DNA from: Sphingobacteriales bacterium
Lineage (GTDB): Bacteria > Bacteroidota > Bacteroidia > Sphingobacteriales > Sphingobacteriaceae
DNA: 32,623 bases
Direction of reading: 5' to 3'
NCBI GenBank assembly: GCA_004293485.1
Contig: RDYW01000054.1
Span: forward strand, 1 to 32,623
The notes beneath the pieces are model-generated. The model saw only the letters and a program-made list of their open reading frames with translations. It was not told where the DNA came from and did no database searches. How positions within the stretch are numbered: the stretch's first letter is position 1; every line of letters begins with the position of its first letter. This document shows, one piece after another, positions 1 through 6,616 of the stretch. Position numbers and translations under genes: made by a program.

Positions 1-93
1 ATAACAGACCTGTAAGAAAATTTGGTTATCTAACTCCTAATGAAGTATTTTTACAGCTTAAGGTAAGTGTTGCACTTATCAGTTGAACACAGC
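1..93 (+). mobile_element. 3' end of an IS30-family insertion sequence (left copy)
   Basis: Reading from base 3, the DNA encodes NRPVRKFGYLTPNEVFLQLK and six more residues, with a stop at 84-86. This matches the C-terminus of IS30-family transposases, where an 'NNRPRK-LG-TPNEVF' block is conserved. The rest of the element lies outside the window. The same 93 bases recur, inverted, at 32529-32621, and the sequences diverge right after base 93, so the IS terminal inverted repeat probably ends there. The family call rests on motif recognition; the boundary is inferred from the two copies. Confidence 0.85.
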
Positions 94-302
94 TAATACT
101 AAATTTTGAAAATAAAGAAACTAAAAATATATTTACATATAAGTGCAACTGTTTGTTAAACTTTTCAGAATCCAATATTTCATATTTTAACATCACAGCA
201 CCATTAATAAAAGGTAATTATAAATGTATTTTTTCGATTACTTTTAACAATCAAAATTTCACAGGATTTAATAGTGATATATATCATGTCAAAATTATCT
301 AA
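93..302 (+). pseudogene. 5'-truncated hypothetical gene abutting the IS30 end
   Basis: An open frame runs from the IS edge to a TAA at 300-302, about 69 codons with no start codon near its 5' end. Its C-terminal part is rich in aromatic and Asn residues (for example ITFNNQNFTGFNSDIYHV), like the end of a beta-rich secreted or surface protein. I do not recognise the family. The frame begins exactly where the IS sequence stops, so the likely reading is the 3' remainder of a gene split by the IS insertion. It could also be a chance open frame in AT-rich DNA. Confidence 0.4.
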
Positions 303-320
303 ATTCCGCTGTTCCAATTA

Positions 321-355
321 TAACGCTCTTCGTGGTTTGCAACCTTGAAGAACGA
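321..355. repeat. Dispersed intergenic repeat, partial copy A
   Basis: It begins TAACGCTCTT and continues with a 'TTTGCAACCT-GAAG' segment. Both parts also appear in the fuller copies at 448-516 and 1130-1199. It lies immediately downstream of the YoeB remnant (minus strand). Together with copy B it brackets that remnant. Confidence 0.5.
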
Positions 356-359
356 ATTT

Positions 360-458
360 CTATTTATAATGCCCTTTAGCAGAAAGCAAATTGATAGAAT
401 CATTTAAAACTTCGTAAACTAATCTATGTCCTCGGCTCTTCCACATATAACCGCTCTT
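360..458 (-). pseudogene. C-terminal remnant of a Txe/YoeB-family toxin
   Basis: The minus strand reads GYMWKSRGHRLVYEVLNDS, then INLLSAKGHYK and a stop at 360-362. The signature 'R--HRLVYEV ... (S/A)-KGHY' is the conserved C-terminal third of Txe/YoeB endoribonuclease toxins of the RelE superfamily, including the catalytic-region His and the terminal His-Tyr. The N-terminal two-thirds and any partner antitoxin are missing. Upstream, the frame runs into dispersed repeat copy B at 448-516. The fragment is too short to be functional, so I call it a relic of a type II toxin-antitoxin module. Confidence 0.7.
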
Positions 459-516
459 AAAAATTTGCAACCTCGAAGCTTAAATCCTAGGGTTTGTAAC
501 CCGTAAAACAAATGCC
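448..516. repeat. Dispersed intergenic repeat, copy B
   Basis: This is close to copy D (1130-1199): both have TAAC(C)GCTCTT, an AAATTTG-AA--TCGA block, TAAATC, the core TAGGGTTTGTAACCCGT (488-504 here) and CAAATGCC at the end. The core contains the small palindrome GGGTT-TGT-AACCC. Such short hairpin repeats are scattered between genes in many Bacteroidota and resemble REP-like elements. Which transposase, if any, mobilises them cannot be told from here. Confidence 0.7.
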
Positions 517-551
517 TAATAAAATGTGCATATGCTTGATTGTTTTAGCTA

Positions 552-576
552 AGTTTATTTTCGGATTGTAAATCCT
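552..576. repeat. Short palindromic repeat fragment (GGATT-gt-AAATCC)
   Basis: The segment TTCGGATTGTAAATCC forms a small hairpin and resembles the other dispersed repeats here in style, with a palindrome around a 'TGTAA' centre. It lies in the gap between the YoeB remnant and the antitoxin gene, about 180 bases that otherwise show nothing recognisable. Confidence 0.3.
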
Positions 577-642
577 GTAGAGCAGGGTAAAAAGGAAATT
601 TTTAAACCTATTTATTAAAAATTATTTTTATAAATTTGACTT

Positions 643-807
643 ATGAGAAAGTTAAAAAATGCTGAAACTAATTATGCTATACCCTCAAATGCAATGACCG
701 AAAAAGAAATGCAATTGATGGTAACACAAGCGCAGGCAGGTAAGTTTTATTCTATGCAGGTGTTAAAGCAAAAAATTGCCCTGTGGAAACTGAAATACGC
801 CCAGTAA
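643..807 (+). CDS. Small antitoxin of a ParE/RelE-type module
   Basis: This is a 54-residue protein starting MRKLKNAETNYAIPSNAMTE and ending QKIALWKLKYAQ. Its 3' end overlaps the start of the adjacent ParE-like toxin by 25 bases in a different frame, the usual antitoxin-toxin arrangement. The pattern 'MTEKEMQLMVTQAQAGKFYSMQ...' followed by a Trp-Lys tail resembles short Bacteroidota antitoxins paired with RelE/ParE toxins; I recognise the style rather than a named family. The expected role is to bind and neutralise the toxin and repress its own operon. It is intact although its toxin is broken, so it may persist as a stand-alone antitoxin. Confidence 0.65.
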   Translation: MRKLKNAETNYAIPSNAMTEKEMQLMVTQAQAGKFYSMQVLKQKIALWKLKYAQ

Positions 808-1115
808 TTGTAAGCGAAATTGCGCTAAAAAGCTTAGCGCAAATTTATAATTACGGTGTCGAAACATTTGCTTATAATGCCGCAACGCTGTTTATAGATG
901 AATTATATTTTCGCATTTCTCAGCTATCTTCGGCTTACTTATTGCACCCCGAGTGTCATTTTTAAACTACCAAAACCAACATTTATAGAAATTTAATTCA
1001 CGGTAATTATATGGTTATATATCGTATTACAGCTAAAAAAATCGAAGTTTTAAATGTTTTACACAGTAGTAGAAGTCCAACTAAAATTAAGGCATCAAAA
1101 AAAATTAAAGTATAA
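783..1115 (+). pseudogene. ParE/RelE-family toxin with a single in-frame stop codon
   Basis: Codons 1-60 read METEIRPVIVSEIALKSLAQ... to HPECHF, then TAA at 963-965. The same frame continues after the stop with TTKTNIYRNLIHGNYMVIYR, ITAKKIEVLNVLHSSRS-PTKIK and a final stop at 1113-1115. The two halves together give a normal ParE-like toxin of about 110 residues with the family's '(Y)RN-I-G-Y-VIYRI' strand and 'VL-V-HS-R' C-terminus. No frameshift is needed; one base change (for example TTA to TAA) explains it. It sits directly behind its antitoxin, overlapping by 25 bases. It is probably inactive unless the stop is a sequencing error or is read through. Confidence 0.85.
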
Positions 1116-1129
1116 GTTGTAGATTTTAT

Positions 1130-1199
1130 TAACGCTCTTTGAAATTTGTAATTTCGATTATAAATCGTAGGGTTTGTAACCCGTTAAAAGCAAATGCCC
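1130..1199. repeat. Dispersed intergenic repeat, copy D
   Basis: This is the fullest partner of copy B (448-516), with the identical core TAGGGTTTGTAACCCGT at 1168-1184 and similar flanks on both sides. It lies between the broken ParE gene and the 3' end of mnmE. Two copies 680 bases apart that bracket the toxin-antitoxin genes suggest a repeat-rich accessory insertion spot. Confidence 0.7.
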
Positions 1200-1206
1200 C
1201 ATTGCC

Positions 1207-1229
1207 GTAGTGCGTGTCCCACGCACTAC
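1207..1229. terminator. Perfect 10-bp hairpin between convergent genes
   Basis: GTAGTGCGTG pairs perfectly with CACGCACTAC around the loop TCC. It lies six bases beyond the mnmE stop codon and downstream of the ParE gene, so it could end transcription from either side. It lacks a strong T-run, so it may instead be part of the dispersed repeat family. Confidence 0.5.
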
Positions 1230-1234
1230 TAATT

Positions 1235-2617
1235 TTACTTTCCTATACAAAACTTACTAAATATAGTCTCCAGCAAATCATCAGTAGTAATTTCGCCTGT
1301 TATTTCACCTATAAAATAAAGGGCTTGTTTAATATCGGTTACTAAAAAATCGGAGGTTATGGGGTTATCAATACCGTACAATACATTATTTAAAGCAGTT
1401 TCGGTTTTTTGTAAGGCTTCTAAATGGCGTATGTTACTTACAATTACTTCGTCGGTATTTATGGCGTTAATATTGGCGGCTTTTATAAGTGCTTGTTCTA
1501 AAACAGCGATGTTTATCAATTCCCTGGCCGATATATAAATAAAATTACTAGCATTGGTAAAAGTATGCGAAACTGTTGTAACGTTTTCATCATCAGCTTT
1601 ATTGATAATTAAAAGTAGTTTGCTATTATTGCTATTTGAGTTTTGTAGGTCGTTCACAATCTGCGTTAGCTCGGCTTCGGAGGTTTCTCTAGGGTCTAAA
1701 AGGTAAAGCACTATTGATGCTTGTTTTATTTTTTCAAAAGTACGTTCTACGCCTTTTGCTTCAATAACATCGGTAGTTTGGCGTATGCCAGCGGTATCAA
1801 TAAACCTAAAACGGATACCGCCGAGGGTAATTTCGTCTTCAATAGTATCGCGGGTGGTGCCTGCAATTTCTGATACAATAGCCCGTTCTTCGTTTAAAAG
1901 AGCGTTTAAGAGTGTCGATTTCCCCACATTAGGTTTCCCCACTATGGCAACAGGTACACCATTTTTTATCACATTACCCATCTCGAACGATTGTATTAAA
2001 CGAGAAATTACTTTCGAAATATTTAGTATTAAAGTTTTCAGTTGCGCTCTGTTGGCAAATTCTACATCTTCTTCTCCAAAATCTAGCTCCAGCTCAATCA
2101 TCGATGCAAAATAAACCAACTGTTCTCGTAGGTTTTTTAACTCGCTCGAAAAGCCGCCTCGCATTTGCTGTAAGGCCAATTGGTGTGATGATTTTGAACC
2201 CGATGCTATCAAGTCGGCAACGGCTTCGGCCTGTGATAAATCTAAACTCCCGTTAAGGAAAGCCCGAAGCGTAAACTCACCTGGCTTAGCCGCTTGGGCA
2301 CCATTTTTTATACAAAGTTTAATGATACTTTCGATAATATAAGGCGAACCGTGGCAACTTATTTCTACCACGTTTTCTTTGGTGTAAGATTGTGGTGCAA
2401 TAAATAAAGCAAGCAATACTTCATCAATAAGCAAGTCGCCATCTTTTATAGTACCAAAATGCAGGGTATGCGAAGGCAAGTTTTCGAGGTTTTTGCTGGT
2501 AAAAATTTTATTGGCAATGTGTATAGCATCAATCCCCGAAAGGCGAATAACAGCAATAGCACCCACGCCAGTGGCGGTGGCTAAAGCTACAATAGTAGGG
2601 TGTATGTGGTTTTGCAT
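1235..2617 (-). CDS. mnmE: tRNA uridine-5-carboxymethylaminomethyl modification GTPase MnmE
   Basis: MnmE (TrmE) works with MnmG to install the carboxymethylaminomethyl group on wobble U34 of certain tRNAs. The protein is 460 residues with the start used here, normal for the family. The N-terminal folate-binding domain begins TIVALATATGVGAIAVIRLSG. A central G domain inserted in a helical domain shows the P-loop GKPNVGKST at about residues 227-235, then GTTRDT, DTAG and NKAD. The C-terminus is the family signature C-(I)-G-K (CIGK). A longer reading from TTG/ATG at 2635 adds MRTFAT, but those codons overlap a promoter -7 box (2623-2630), so ATG 2617 is preferred. The gene is monocistronic here and divergent from panB. 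Confidence 0.97.
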   Translation of the reverse strand: MQNHIHPTIVALATATGVGAIAVIRLSGIDAIHIANKIFTSKNLENLPSHTLHFGTIKDGDLLIDEVLLALFIAPQSYTKENVVEISCHGSPYIIESIIKLCIKNGAQAAKPGEFTLRAFLNGSLDLSQAEAVADLIASGSKSSHQLALQQMRGGFSSELKNLREQLVYFASMIELELDFGEEDVEFANRAQLKTLILNISKVISRLIQSFEMGNVIKNGVPVAIVGKPNVGKSTLLNALLNEERAIVSEIAGTTRDTIEDEITLGGIRFRFIDTAGIRQTTDVIEAKGVERTFEKIKQASIVLYLLDPRETSEAELTQIVNDLQNSNSNNSKLLLIINKADDENVTTVSHTFTNASNFIYISARELINIAVLEQALIKAANINAINTDEVIVSNIRHLEALQKTETALNNVLYGIDNPITSDFLVTDIKQALYFIGEITGEITTDDLLETIFSKFCIGK

Positions 2618-2622
2618 GGTGG

Positions 2623-2630
2623 CAAATGTA
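2623..2630 (-). promoter_or_regulatory. -7 promoter box (TACATTTG) of mnmE
   Basis: On the minus strand TACATTTG matches the Bacteroidota -7 consensus TAnnTTTG. Only five bases separate it from the ATG at 2617, which implies a leaderless or nearly leaderless mRNA. No good -33 TTTG at the usual spacing was seen. Confidence 0.55.
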
Positions 2631-2759
2631 CGCAATTGGCAGCGTAGCTTTTAAAACATAATTTAACCTTAATGGCACTAAAATTATGTACAATAAATTT
2701 AATTTTTTGATCGTAGCTAGTGGGTAAATTTTTGATAAAAAAAGCAGTATTATTTATTA

Positions 2760-2767
2760 TAAATTTG
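2760..2767 (+). promoter_or_regulatory. -7 promoter box (TAAATTTG) of panB
   Basis: This is an exact match to TAnnTTTG, 21 bases before the panB ATG. A TTTG at 2731-2734 could serve as a -33 element, but the 25-base gap is a little long. The box decides against the upstream GTG start at 2720. Confidence 0.6.
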
Positions 2768-2788
2768 CCAAGCAATACAATAAACCTC

Positions 2789-3604
2789 ATGCAGCAAAAT
2801 AAACAAACTAAAAGAGTAACTACCCATACTTTACAGGAAATGAAAAACGCTGGCCAAAAAATTGCCATGCTTACCGCCTACGATTATTCGATGGCTACCG
2901 TAGTAGATAGTGGTGGTATTGATGTGATATTGGTGGGCGATTCGGCATCGATGGTAATGGCAGGTAACGAAACCACTTTACCCATCACGCTCGATAATAT
3001 GATATACCATGCCAATTCGGTAGTTAAAGCAACTAAAAGGGCCTTAGTAGTGGTTGATTTACCCTTCGGTTCGTATCAAGGAAACTCTAAAGAAGCCCTA
3101 AATTCGGCCATTCGTATGATGAAAGAATCGGGGGCACATGCCGTAAAGCTCGAAGGTGGCAAAGAAATTGCCGAATCGGTCGAACGTATTGTAACCGCTG
3201 GCATCCCAGTAATGGGGCATTTGGGCTTAACCCCTCAATCTATCTATAAGTTTGGTACTTACACCGTACGAGCCAAAGAACAAGCCGAAGCCGAAAAGCT
3301 AAAACAAGATATTAAAATTTTAGAAACTATTGGATGTTTTGCCGTAGTGCTCGAAAAAATACCCGCATCGCTTGCTGCCGAGGTTACACAATCGGTACAC
3401 ATACCCACAATTGGTATAGGGGCGGGCAATAATTGCGATGGGCAGGTGCTTGTAGTTAATGATATGATAGGACTTACCAAAGGCTTTACCCCTCGTTTTT
3501 TGCGGCAATACCTTAATCTATTCGATGAGATAAATAATGCCGTTGCCAGTTATGTAAAGGATGTAAAAACTGGAAATTTCCCGAACGATAAAGAACAATA
3601 TTAA
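2789..3604 (+). CDS. panB: 3-methyl-2-oxobutanoate hydroxymethyltransferase PanB
   Basis: This is the first step of pantothenate (vitamin B5/CoA) synthesis: transfer of a hydroxymethyl group from methylene-tetrahydrofolate to 2-oxoisovalerate. The protein is 271 residues, typical length, and starts [20 protein letters not shown]. Family hallmarks are [52 protein letters not shown] and IPTIGIGAG. The likely Mg2+ ligands are D51, D90 and E122. An in-frame GTG at 2720 would add 23 residues, but the promoter -7 box lies inside that stretch. No other pantothenate gene is in the window. A strong hairpin follows at 3623-3651. Confidence 0.96.
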   Translation: MQQNKQTKRVTTHTLQEMKNAGQKIAMLTAYDYSMATVVDSGGIDVILVGDSASMVMAGNETTLPITLDNMIYHANSVVKATKRALVVVDLPFGSYQGNSKEALNSAIRMMKESGAHAVKLEGGKEIAESVERIVTAGIPVMGHLGLTPQSIYKFGTYTVRAKEQAEAEKLKQDIKILETIGCFAVVLEKIPASLAAEVTQSVHIPTIGIGAGNNCDGQVLVVNDMIGLTKGFTPRFLRQYLNLFDEINNAVASYVKDVKTGNFPNDKEQY

Positions 3605-3622
3605 TAAATAACCTGTCGATAA

Positions 3623-3651
3623 AATATCTTTCATTGTAAATGAAAGATATT
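3623..3651 (+). terminator. Perfect 13-bp hairpin after panB
   Basis: AATATCTTTCATT pairs with AATGAAAGATATT around a GTA loop, 18 bases past the panB stop. It is AT-rich without a clean U-tract, so it is a likely but weak terminator. Confidence 0.55.
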
Positions 3652-3785
3652 ATTCATTTGTAATGGATAATATATTTTATTTGAGCTAATATATTTTCGA
3701 TATGATATTAGAAAGCCCAATAGCCCTAGTTTTTAGATACACAAAATGCAAATTTAAAAATACAAGCTTGGGTTTTATACGGTAA

Positions 3786-4007
3786 AAATTACAAAACTTG
3801 CAACTTGTTGATAATTTTGCCCTCATTATAACAGGTATTAGGCGGTGCGGAAAAAGCATATTGCTTTATCTATTGTTGCGGCAAAATTTGGTTTAAACTT
3901 TGTTTTTATATTTTAAAGATACCCGTTTTGCTGATTTTGAAACCGAAGAATTTATCCGACCAGGTAAAATAATAAAAGTAATGCCAGCTTACCTTTATAT
4001 GGGTTAA
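3786..4007 (+). pseudogene. Remnant of an AAA_14/DUF4143-type ATPase
   Basis: The frame encodes KLQNLQLVDNFALIITGIRR, then CGKSILLYLLL, a stop at 3894-3896, and in the same frame TLFLYFKDTRFADFETEEF before a final stop at 4005-4007. 'ALIITG-RRCGKS-LL' is the Walker A region, and 'LYF-D-R-ADFE' the following strand, of the AAA_14 ATPases that usually carry a C-terminal DUF4143 domain. Only about 50 recognisable residues of a normal protein of about 400 remain, no start codon is evident and a nonsense codon interrupts it. It is clearly a relic. The remaining bases of this 480-base gap hold the panB hairpin and the trxB promoter. Confidence 0.65.
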
Positions 4008-4059
4008 TTTTACTGATAAATATCATGTGTAAGCGCTACCTTAATACACTCAATTTTTT

Positions 4060-4067
4060 TAAGTTTG
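4060..4067 (+). promoter_or_regulatory. -7 promoter box (TAAGTTTG) of trxB
   Basis: Exact TAnnTTTG match 20 bases upstream of the trxB ATG, a normal distance for a Bacteroidota promoter with a short AT-rich leader. Confidence 0.6.
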
Positions 4068-4087
4068 CAAACACAATATAAAAAAAA

Positions 4088-5035
4088 ATGACACCAGAAA
4101 CCGAACACGTACAATGCTTAATTATAGGCTCGGGGCCAGCAGGATATACCGCAGCTATTTATGCGGCTAGGGCCGATTTAAAACCACTCATGATAACAGG
4201 TTTAGAAATGGGTGGCCAACTTACCAAAACCACCGATGTAGAAAATTTTCCTGGCTACCCTAACGGCGTTATGGGGCCCGATATGATGGAAGATTTTAGA
4301 AAACAAGCCGAGCGTTTTGGTACCGATATTAGGTTTGGTTACGTTTCGTCGGTTGATTTTTCGGGGGGCGTACACAAAGTAGTGGTTGATGATAGCAAAA
4401 CCATAACTGCCGATACGGTTATTATTTCTACCGGTGCATCGGCAAAGTGGTTAGGTTTACCTTCTGAAGAAAAGTACAATGGTTTTGGCGTTTCGGCATG
4501 TGCTGTATGCGATGGTTTCTTTTTTAAAAACCAAAACGTGGCTATAGTAGGTGCTGGCGATACCGCCGCCGAGGAGGCAACCTACCTTGCCAAATTATGT
4601 AAAAAAGTATATATGATTGTAAGGCGAGATGAGTTCAGAGCCTCTAAAGCAATGGTAAACCGTGTGTTAAACACCCACAATATCGAAGTACTTTACAATA
4701 CCGAAACCAAAGAAATTTTAGGCGATGGAAAAGTAGTTACCGCCGTTAAAGTTTTTAATAACCAAACCCAACACGAGCAAGATTTAGAAATAACAGGTTT
4801 TTTTGTAGCCATTGGCCATAATCCCAACACCAAAATATTTAAAAATTGGTTAAAAATGGACGATACAGGCTACCTAATTACCAAGCCCGATAGTACCGCT
4901 ACCGATATTGAAGGCGTTTTTGTATGTGGCGATGCACAAGATAAACTATGGCGACAAGCCGTAACAGCTGCAGGCACAGGCTGTATGGCGGCTTTAGAAG
5001 CCGAACGTTATTTGGCTGCTAAAGAGTTTGCATAA
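4088..5035 (+). CDS. trxB: Thioredoxin-disulfide reductase TrxB
   Basis: An NADPH-dependent flavoenzyme that reduces thioredoxin in the cytoplasm. The protein is 315 residues, the usual low-molecular-weight TrxR length. The FAD-binding Rossmann motif GSGPAGYTAAIYAARA lies at residues 14-29. The redox-active disulfide is C138-A-V-C141 in SACAVCDGFFF. The NADPH-binding motif GAGDTAAEEATYL follows, and the C-terminal FAD motif GVFVCGDAQD is present. The start fits the promoter box at 4060-4067. A cobalamin adenosyltransferase gene follows 55 bases later on the same strand and may be co-transcribed. Confidence 0.97.
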   Translation: MTPETEHVQCLIIGSGPAGYTAAIYAARADLKPLMITGLEMGGQLTKTTDVENFPGYPNGVMGPDMMEDFRKQAERFGTDIRFGYVSSVDFSGGVHKVVVDDSKTITADTVIISTGASAKWLGLPSEEKYNGFGVSACAVCDGFFFKNQNVAIVGAGDTAAEEATYLAKLCKKVYMIVRRDEFRASKAMVNRVLNTHNIEVLYNTETKEILGDGKVVTAVKVFNNQTQHEQDLEITGFFVAIGHNPNTKIFKNWLKMDDTGYLITKPDSTATDIEGVFVCGDAQDKLWRQAVTAAGTGCMAALEAERYLAAKEFA

Positions 5036-5090
5036 ACTATTTTTTAATCCCAACATTTTTTGTATGTATGGGTACTTAACTAAAAACGAA

Positions 5091-5639
5091 ATGAAAATTT
5101 ATACCAAAACAGGCGATAAAGGCCTTACATCGCTTATTGGCGGTACACGCGTACCCAAAAGCCACATCCGTATAGAGGCTTACGGCACTGTAGATGAGCT
5201 AAATGCCTATATAGGATTAGTAAGAGACCAAGTAGTTGGCCAAAACGAAATACAGGTTTTAAAAGAAATACAAGATCGCTTGTTTACCATTGGTGCCGTT
5301 TTAGCTGCCGATTACGAAAAAACCAAACAAAAATTACCCGATTTATTAAACTCGGATATAGAGCTGCTAGAAAAAGAAATAGATACCATAAACCAATACT
5401 TACCCCCATTAAAACATTTTATTTTGCCTGGTGGCCATGTTTTAATAGCACATTGCCATATTGCCCGTTGTGTATGCCGCAGGGCCGAAAGAGCTGTAGT
5501 TTACCTTGCTCAACAAAATTTTGTAGACGATAAAGTGATTGTTTATTTAAACAGATTATCCGATTATCTTTTTATACTATCTCGCAAAGTAGCTTTTGAT
5601 TTAAAAGTACCCGAAAATATTTGGGTGCCAAGAATGTAA
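5091..5639 (+). CDS. PduO-type ATP:cob(I)alamin adenosyltransferase
   Basis: It transfers the adenosyl group from ATP to cob(I)alamin or corrinoid to make adenosylcobalamin. The protein is 182 residues, normal for the PduO/MMAB type. The N-terminal ATP-binding motif KIYTKTGDKGLTSLIGG and the helical core motifs EAYGTVDELNAYIGL, ARCVCRRAERAVV and LNRLSDYLFILSR match the family, with the Arg/Glu and Asn-Arg residues that bind ATP. An upstream in-frame start at 5028 overlaps trxB and gives a non-homologous N-terminus, so MKIYTKTG at 5091 is chosen. Bacteroidota commonly use the cofactor for methylmalonyl-CoA mutase, which is not in the window. Confidence 0.95.
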   Translation: MKIYTKTGDKGLTSLIGGTRVPKSHIRIEAYGTVDELNAYIGLVRDQVVGQNEIQVLKEIQDRLFTIGAVLAADYEKTKQKLPDLLNSDIELLEKEIDTINQYLPPLKHFILPGGHVLIAHCHIARCVCRRAERAVVYLAQQNFVDDKVIVYLNRLSDYLFILSRKVAFDLKVPENIWVPRM

Positions 5640-5679
5640 AAATGTGGATAAGTTTTTTAGGTTAAACCGATTTTTAAAT

Positions 5680-5687
5680 TATTTTTG
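5680..5687 (+). promoter_or_regulatory. -7 promoter box (TATTTTTG) of the DUF2795 gene
   Basis: Exact TAnnTTTG match 26 bases before the ATG at 5714, showing that this small gene has its own promoter. Confidence 0.55.
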
Positions 5688-5713
5688 CGAAAACAAATAA
5701 AATCACATAAAAT

Positions 5714-5935
5714 ATGTATTGGACACTAGAATTGGCATCACACTTAGAAGACGCTCCATGGCCAGCTACAAAAGACGAATTAATAGATTACGGCATACGT
5801 TCTGGTGCCCCAGTAGAAGTAATCGAAAATTTGCAAGCACTTGAAGATGATGGCGAACCTTATGAAAACATAGAGGAAATTTGGCCCGATTATCCTACCA
5901 AAGACGATTTCTTTTTTAACGAAGACGAATATTAA
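5714..5935 (+). CDS. DUF2795 family small acidic protein
   Basis: A 73-residue protein starting MYWTLELASHLEDAPWPATK, followed by an acidic C-terminus with IEEIWPDYPTKDDFFF. The 'LE-APWPATKDELIDYA/G-R-GAP-EVIENLQ-L-DDG-PYE-IE-IWPDYP' pattern is the widespread DUF2795-type protein of Bacteroidota, almost always this length. Its function is unknown. It is cytoplasmic (no signal or membrane segment) and strongly acidic. It has its own promoter box and a very strong terminator, so it forms a single-gene unit that is probably well expressed. Confidence 0.9.
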   Translation: MYWTLELASHLEDAPWPATKDELIDYGIRSGAPVEVIENLQALEDDGEPYENIEEIWPDYPTKDDFFFNEDEY

Positions 5936-5974
5936 TCATAAAAGGCTCGGTACGTTTATCGAGCCTTTTATGAT
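5935..5974 (+). terminator. Strong 15-bp stem terminator after the DUF2795 gene
   Basis: ATCATAAAAGGCTCG (5935-5949) pairs perfectly with CGAGCCTTTTATGAT (5960-5974) around a 10-base loop. It begins at the stop codon of the gene, and the descending arm carries the T-run. Confidence 0.85.
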
Positions 5975-5975
5975 C

Positions 5976-6303
5976 ATATTTATTAATACTACGCTTTATC
6001 ACAATGCTTATCTAAAATTATTTATTACTACCTAACCTAAAACCAAAGCCAAACGTAGATTTAAAAAAGCGTAAGCCAAGGGCAAAAACTTAAGCCTACA
6101 AGCGGTATCTGATACCCTTGCGCAACACAATTTTAGTGTACTACCCTTTTTGTAATCCCCCAGTAATACTACCGATGCTTTAATATTAGGTTTATACCAA
6201 GCTGAGCAGTTGGCATTTGCAATAGTTTATTTGCCTTTAATTTTTTATTTACATTTATTTTGACCATTAAAATTTAGCGTACTATTAAAATCGTTAGGTG
6301 TAA
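5976..6303. other. Gene-free stretch with possible decayed gene fragments
   Basis: No intact gene was found. The minus strand at 6018-6089 reads VFALGLRFFKSTFGFGFRLG plus SNK and a stop. That resembles the last strand of an outer-membrane beta-barrel protein, but it is short and preceded by stops. The plus strand at 6162-6263 has an open frame of about 33 codons, rich in Leu and aromatic residues, ending in a stop; I do not recognise it. Together with the regulator remnant at 6304-6420 this looks like the debris of old insertions. Both fragment readings are tentative. Confidence 0.35.
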
Positions 6304-6420
6304 AACACAAAAAAATATACAGCTAATAATGTACGTAGCGAAGTAAATATTACCCTAATAACGGCCATTGCACTAGCAAAAGCATTAAACATTGCGTTAA
6401 AAGATTTTTATGATTTTTAA
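6304..6420 (+). pseudogene. C-terminal remnant of an XRE-type helix-turn-helix regulator
   Basis: The end of the frame reads VNITLITAIALAKALNIALK, then DFYDF and a stop. This matches the last helix of XRE/Cro-like HTH proteins ('-LITALALAKALNI--KDLF-F'). The DNA-recognition helices upstream are missing or unrecognisable, and a stop codon lies just before. It is probably a relic; a chance match cannot be excluded. About 196 bases separate it from thrS and hold only AT-rich DNA with the thrS promoter. Confidence 0.4.
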
Positions 6421-6605
6421 AAAGCCGTAAATGTTAATAGCCCCTCCCCCATTTTAGCTATTTTTAAATAAAAATGTAAAAATAATTTTTATACCATCAG
6501 CGATTTACAAAATCACATAATTCATTTTTTAGTTTTATGAAACAATATTGAAAAAAAAATTAGTTAGCCTACCACCTCTAATTTTAAAACCCCATAAAAA
6601 AAAAT

Positions 6606-6613
6606 CATATTTG
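6606..6613 (+). promoter_or_regulatory. Likely -7 box (CATATTTG) abutting the thrS start codon
   Basis: It matches TAnnTTTG except at the first base. It lies three bases before the ATG, so transcription from it would begin at or inside the start codon and give a leaderless mRNA. An unrecognised upstream promoter is the alternative. Confidence 0.4.
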
Positions 6614-6616
6614 TAA

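Noticed and set aside
2587-2868. Possible 93-residue minus-strand protein overlapping mnmE and panB starts
   Set aside because: It covers the divergent promoters and both real N-termini, has no recognisable motif, and its Cys/Phe/Leu-rich composition is typical of an antisense shadow frame.
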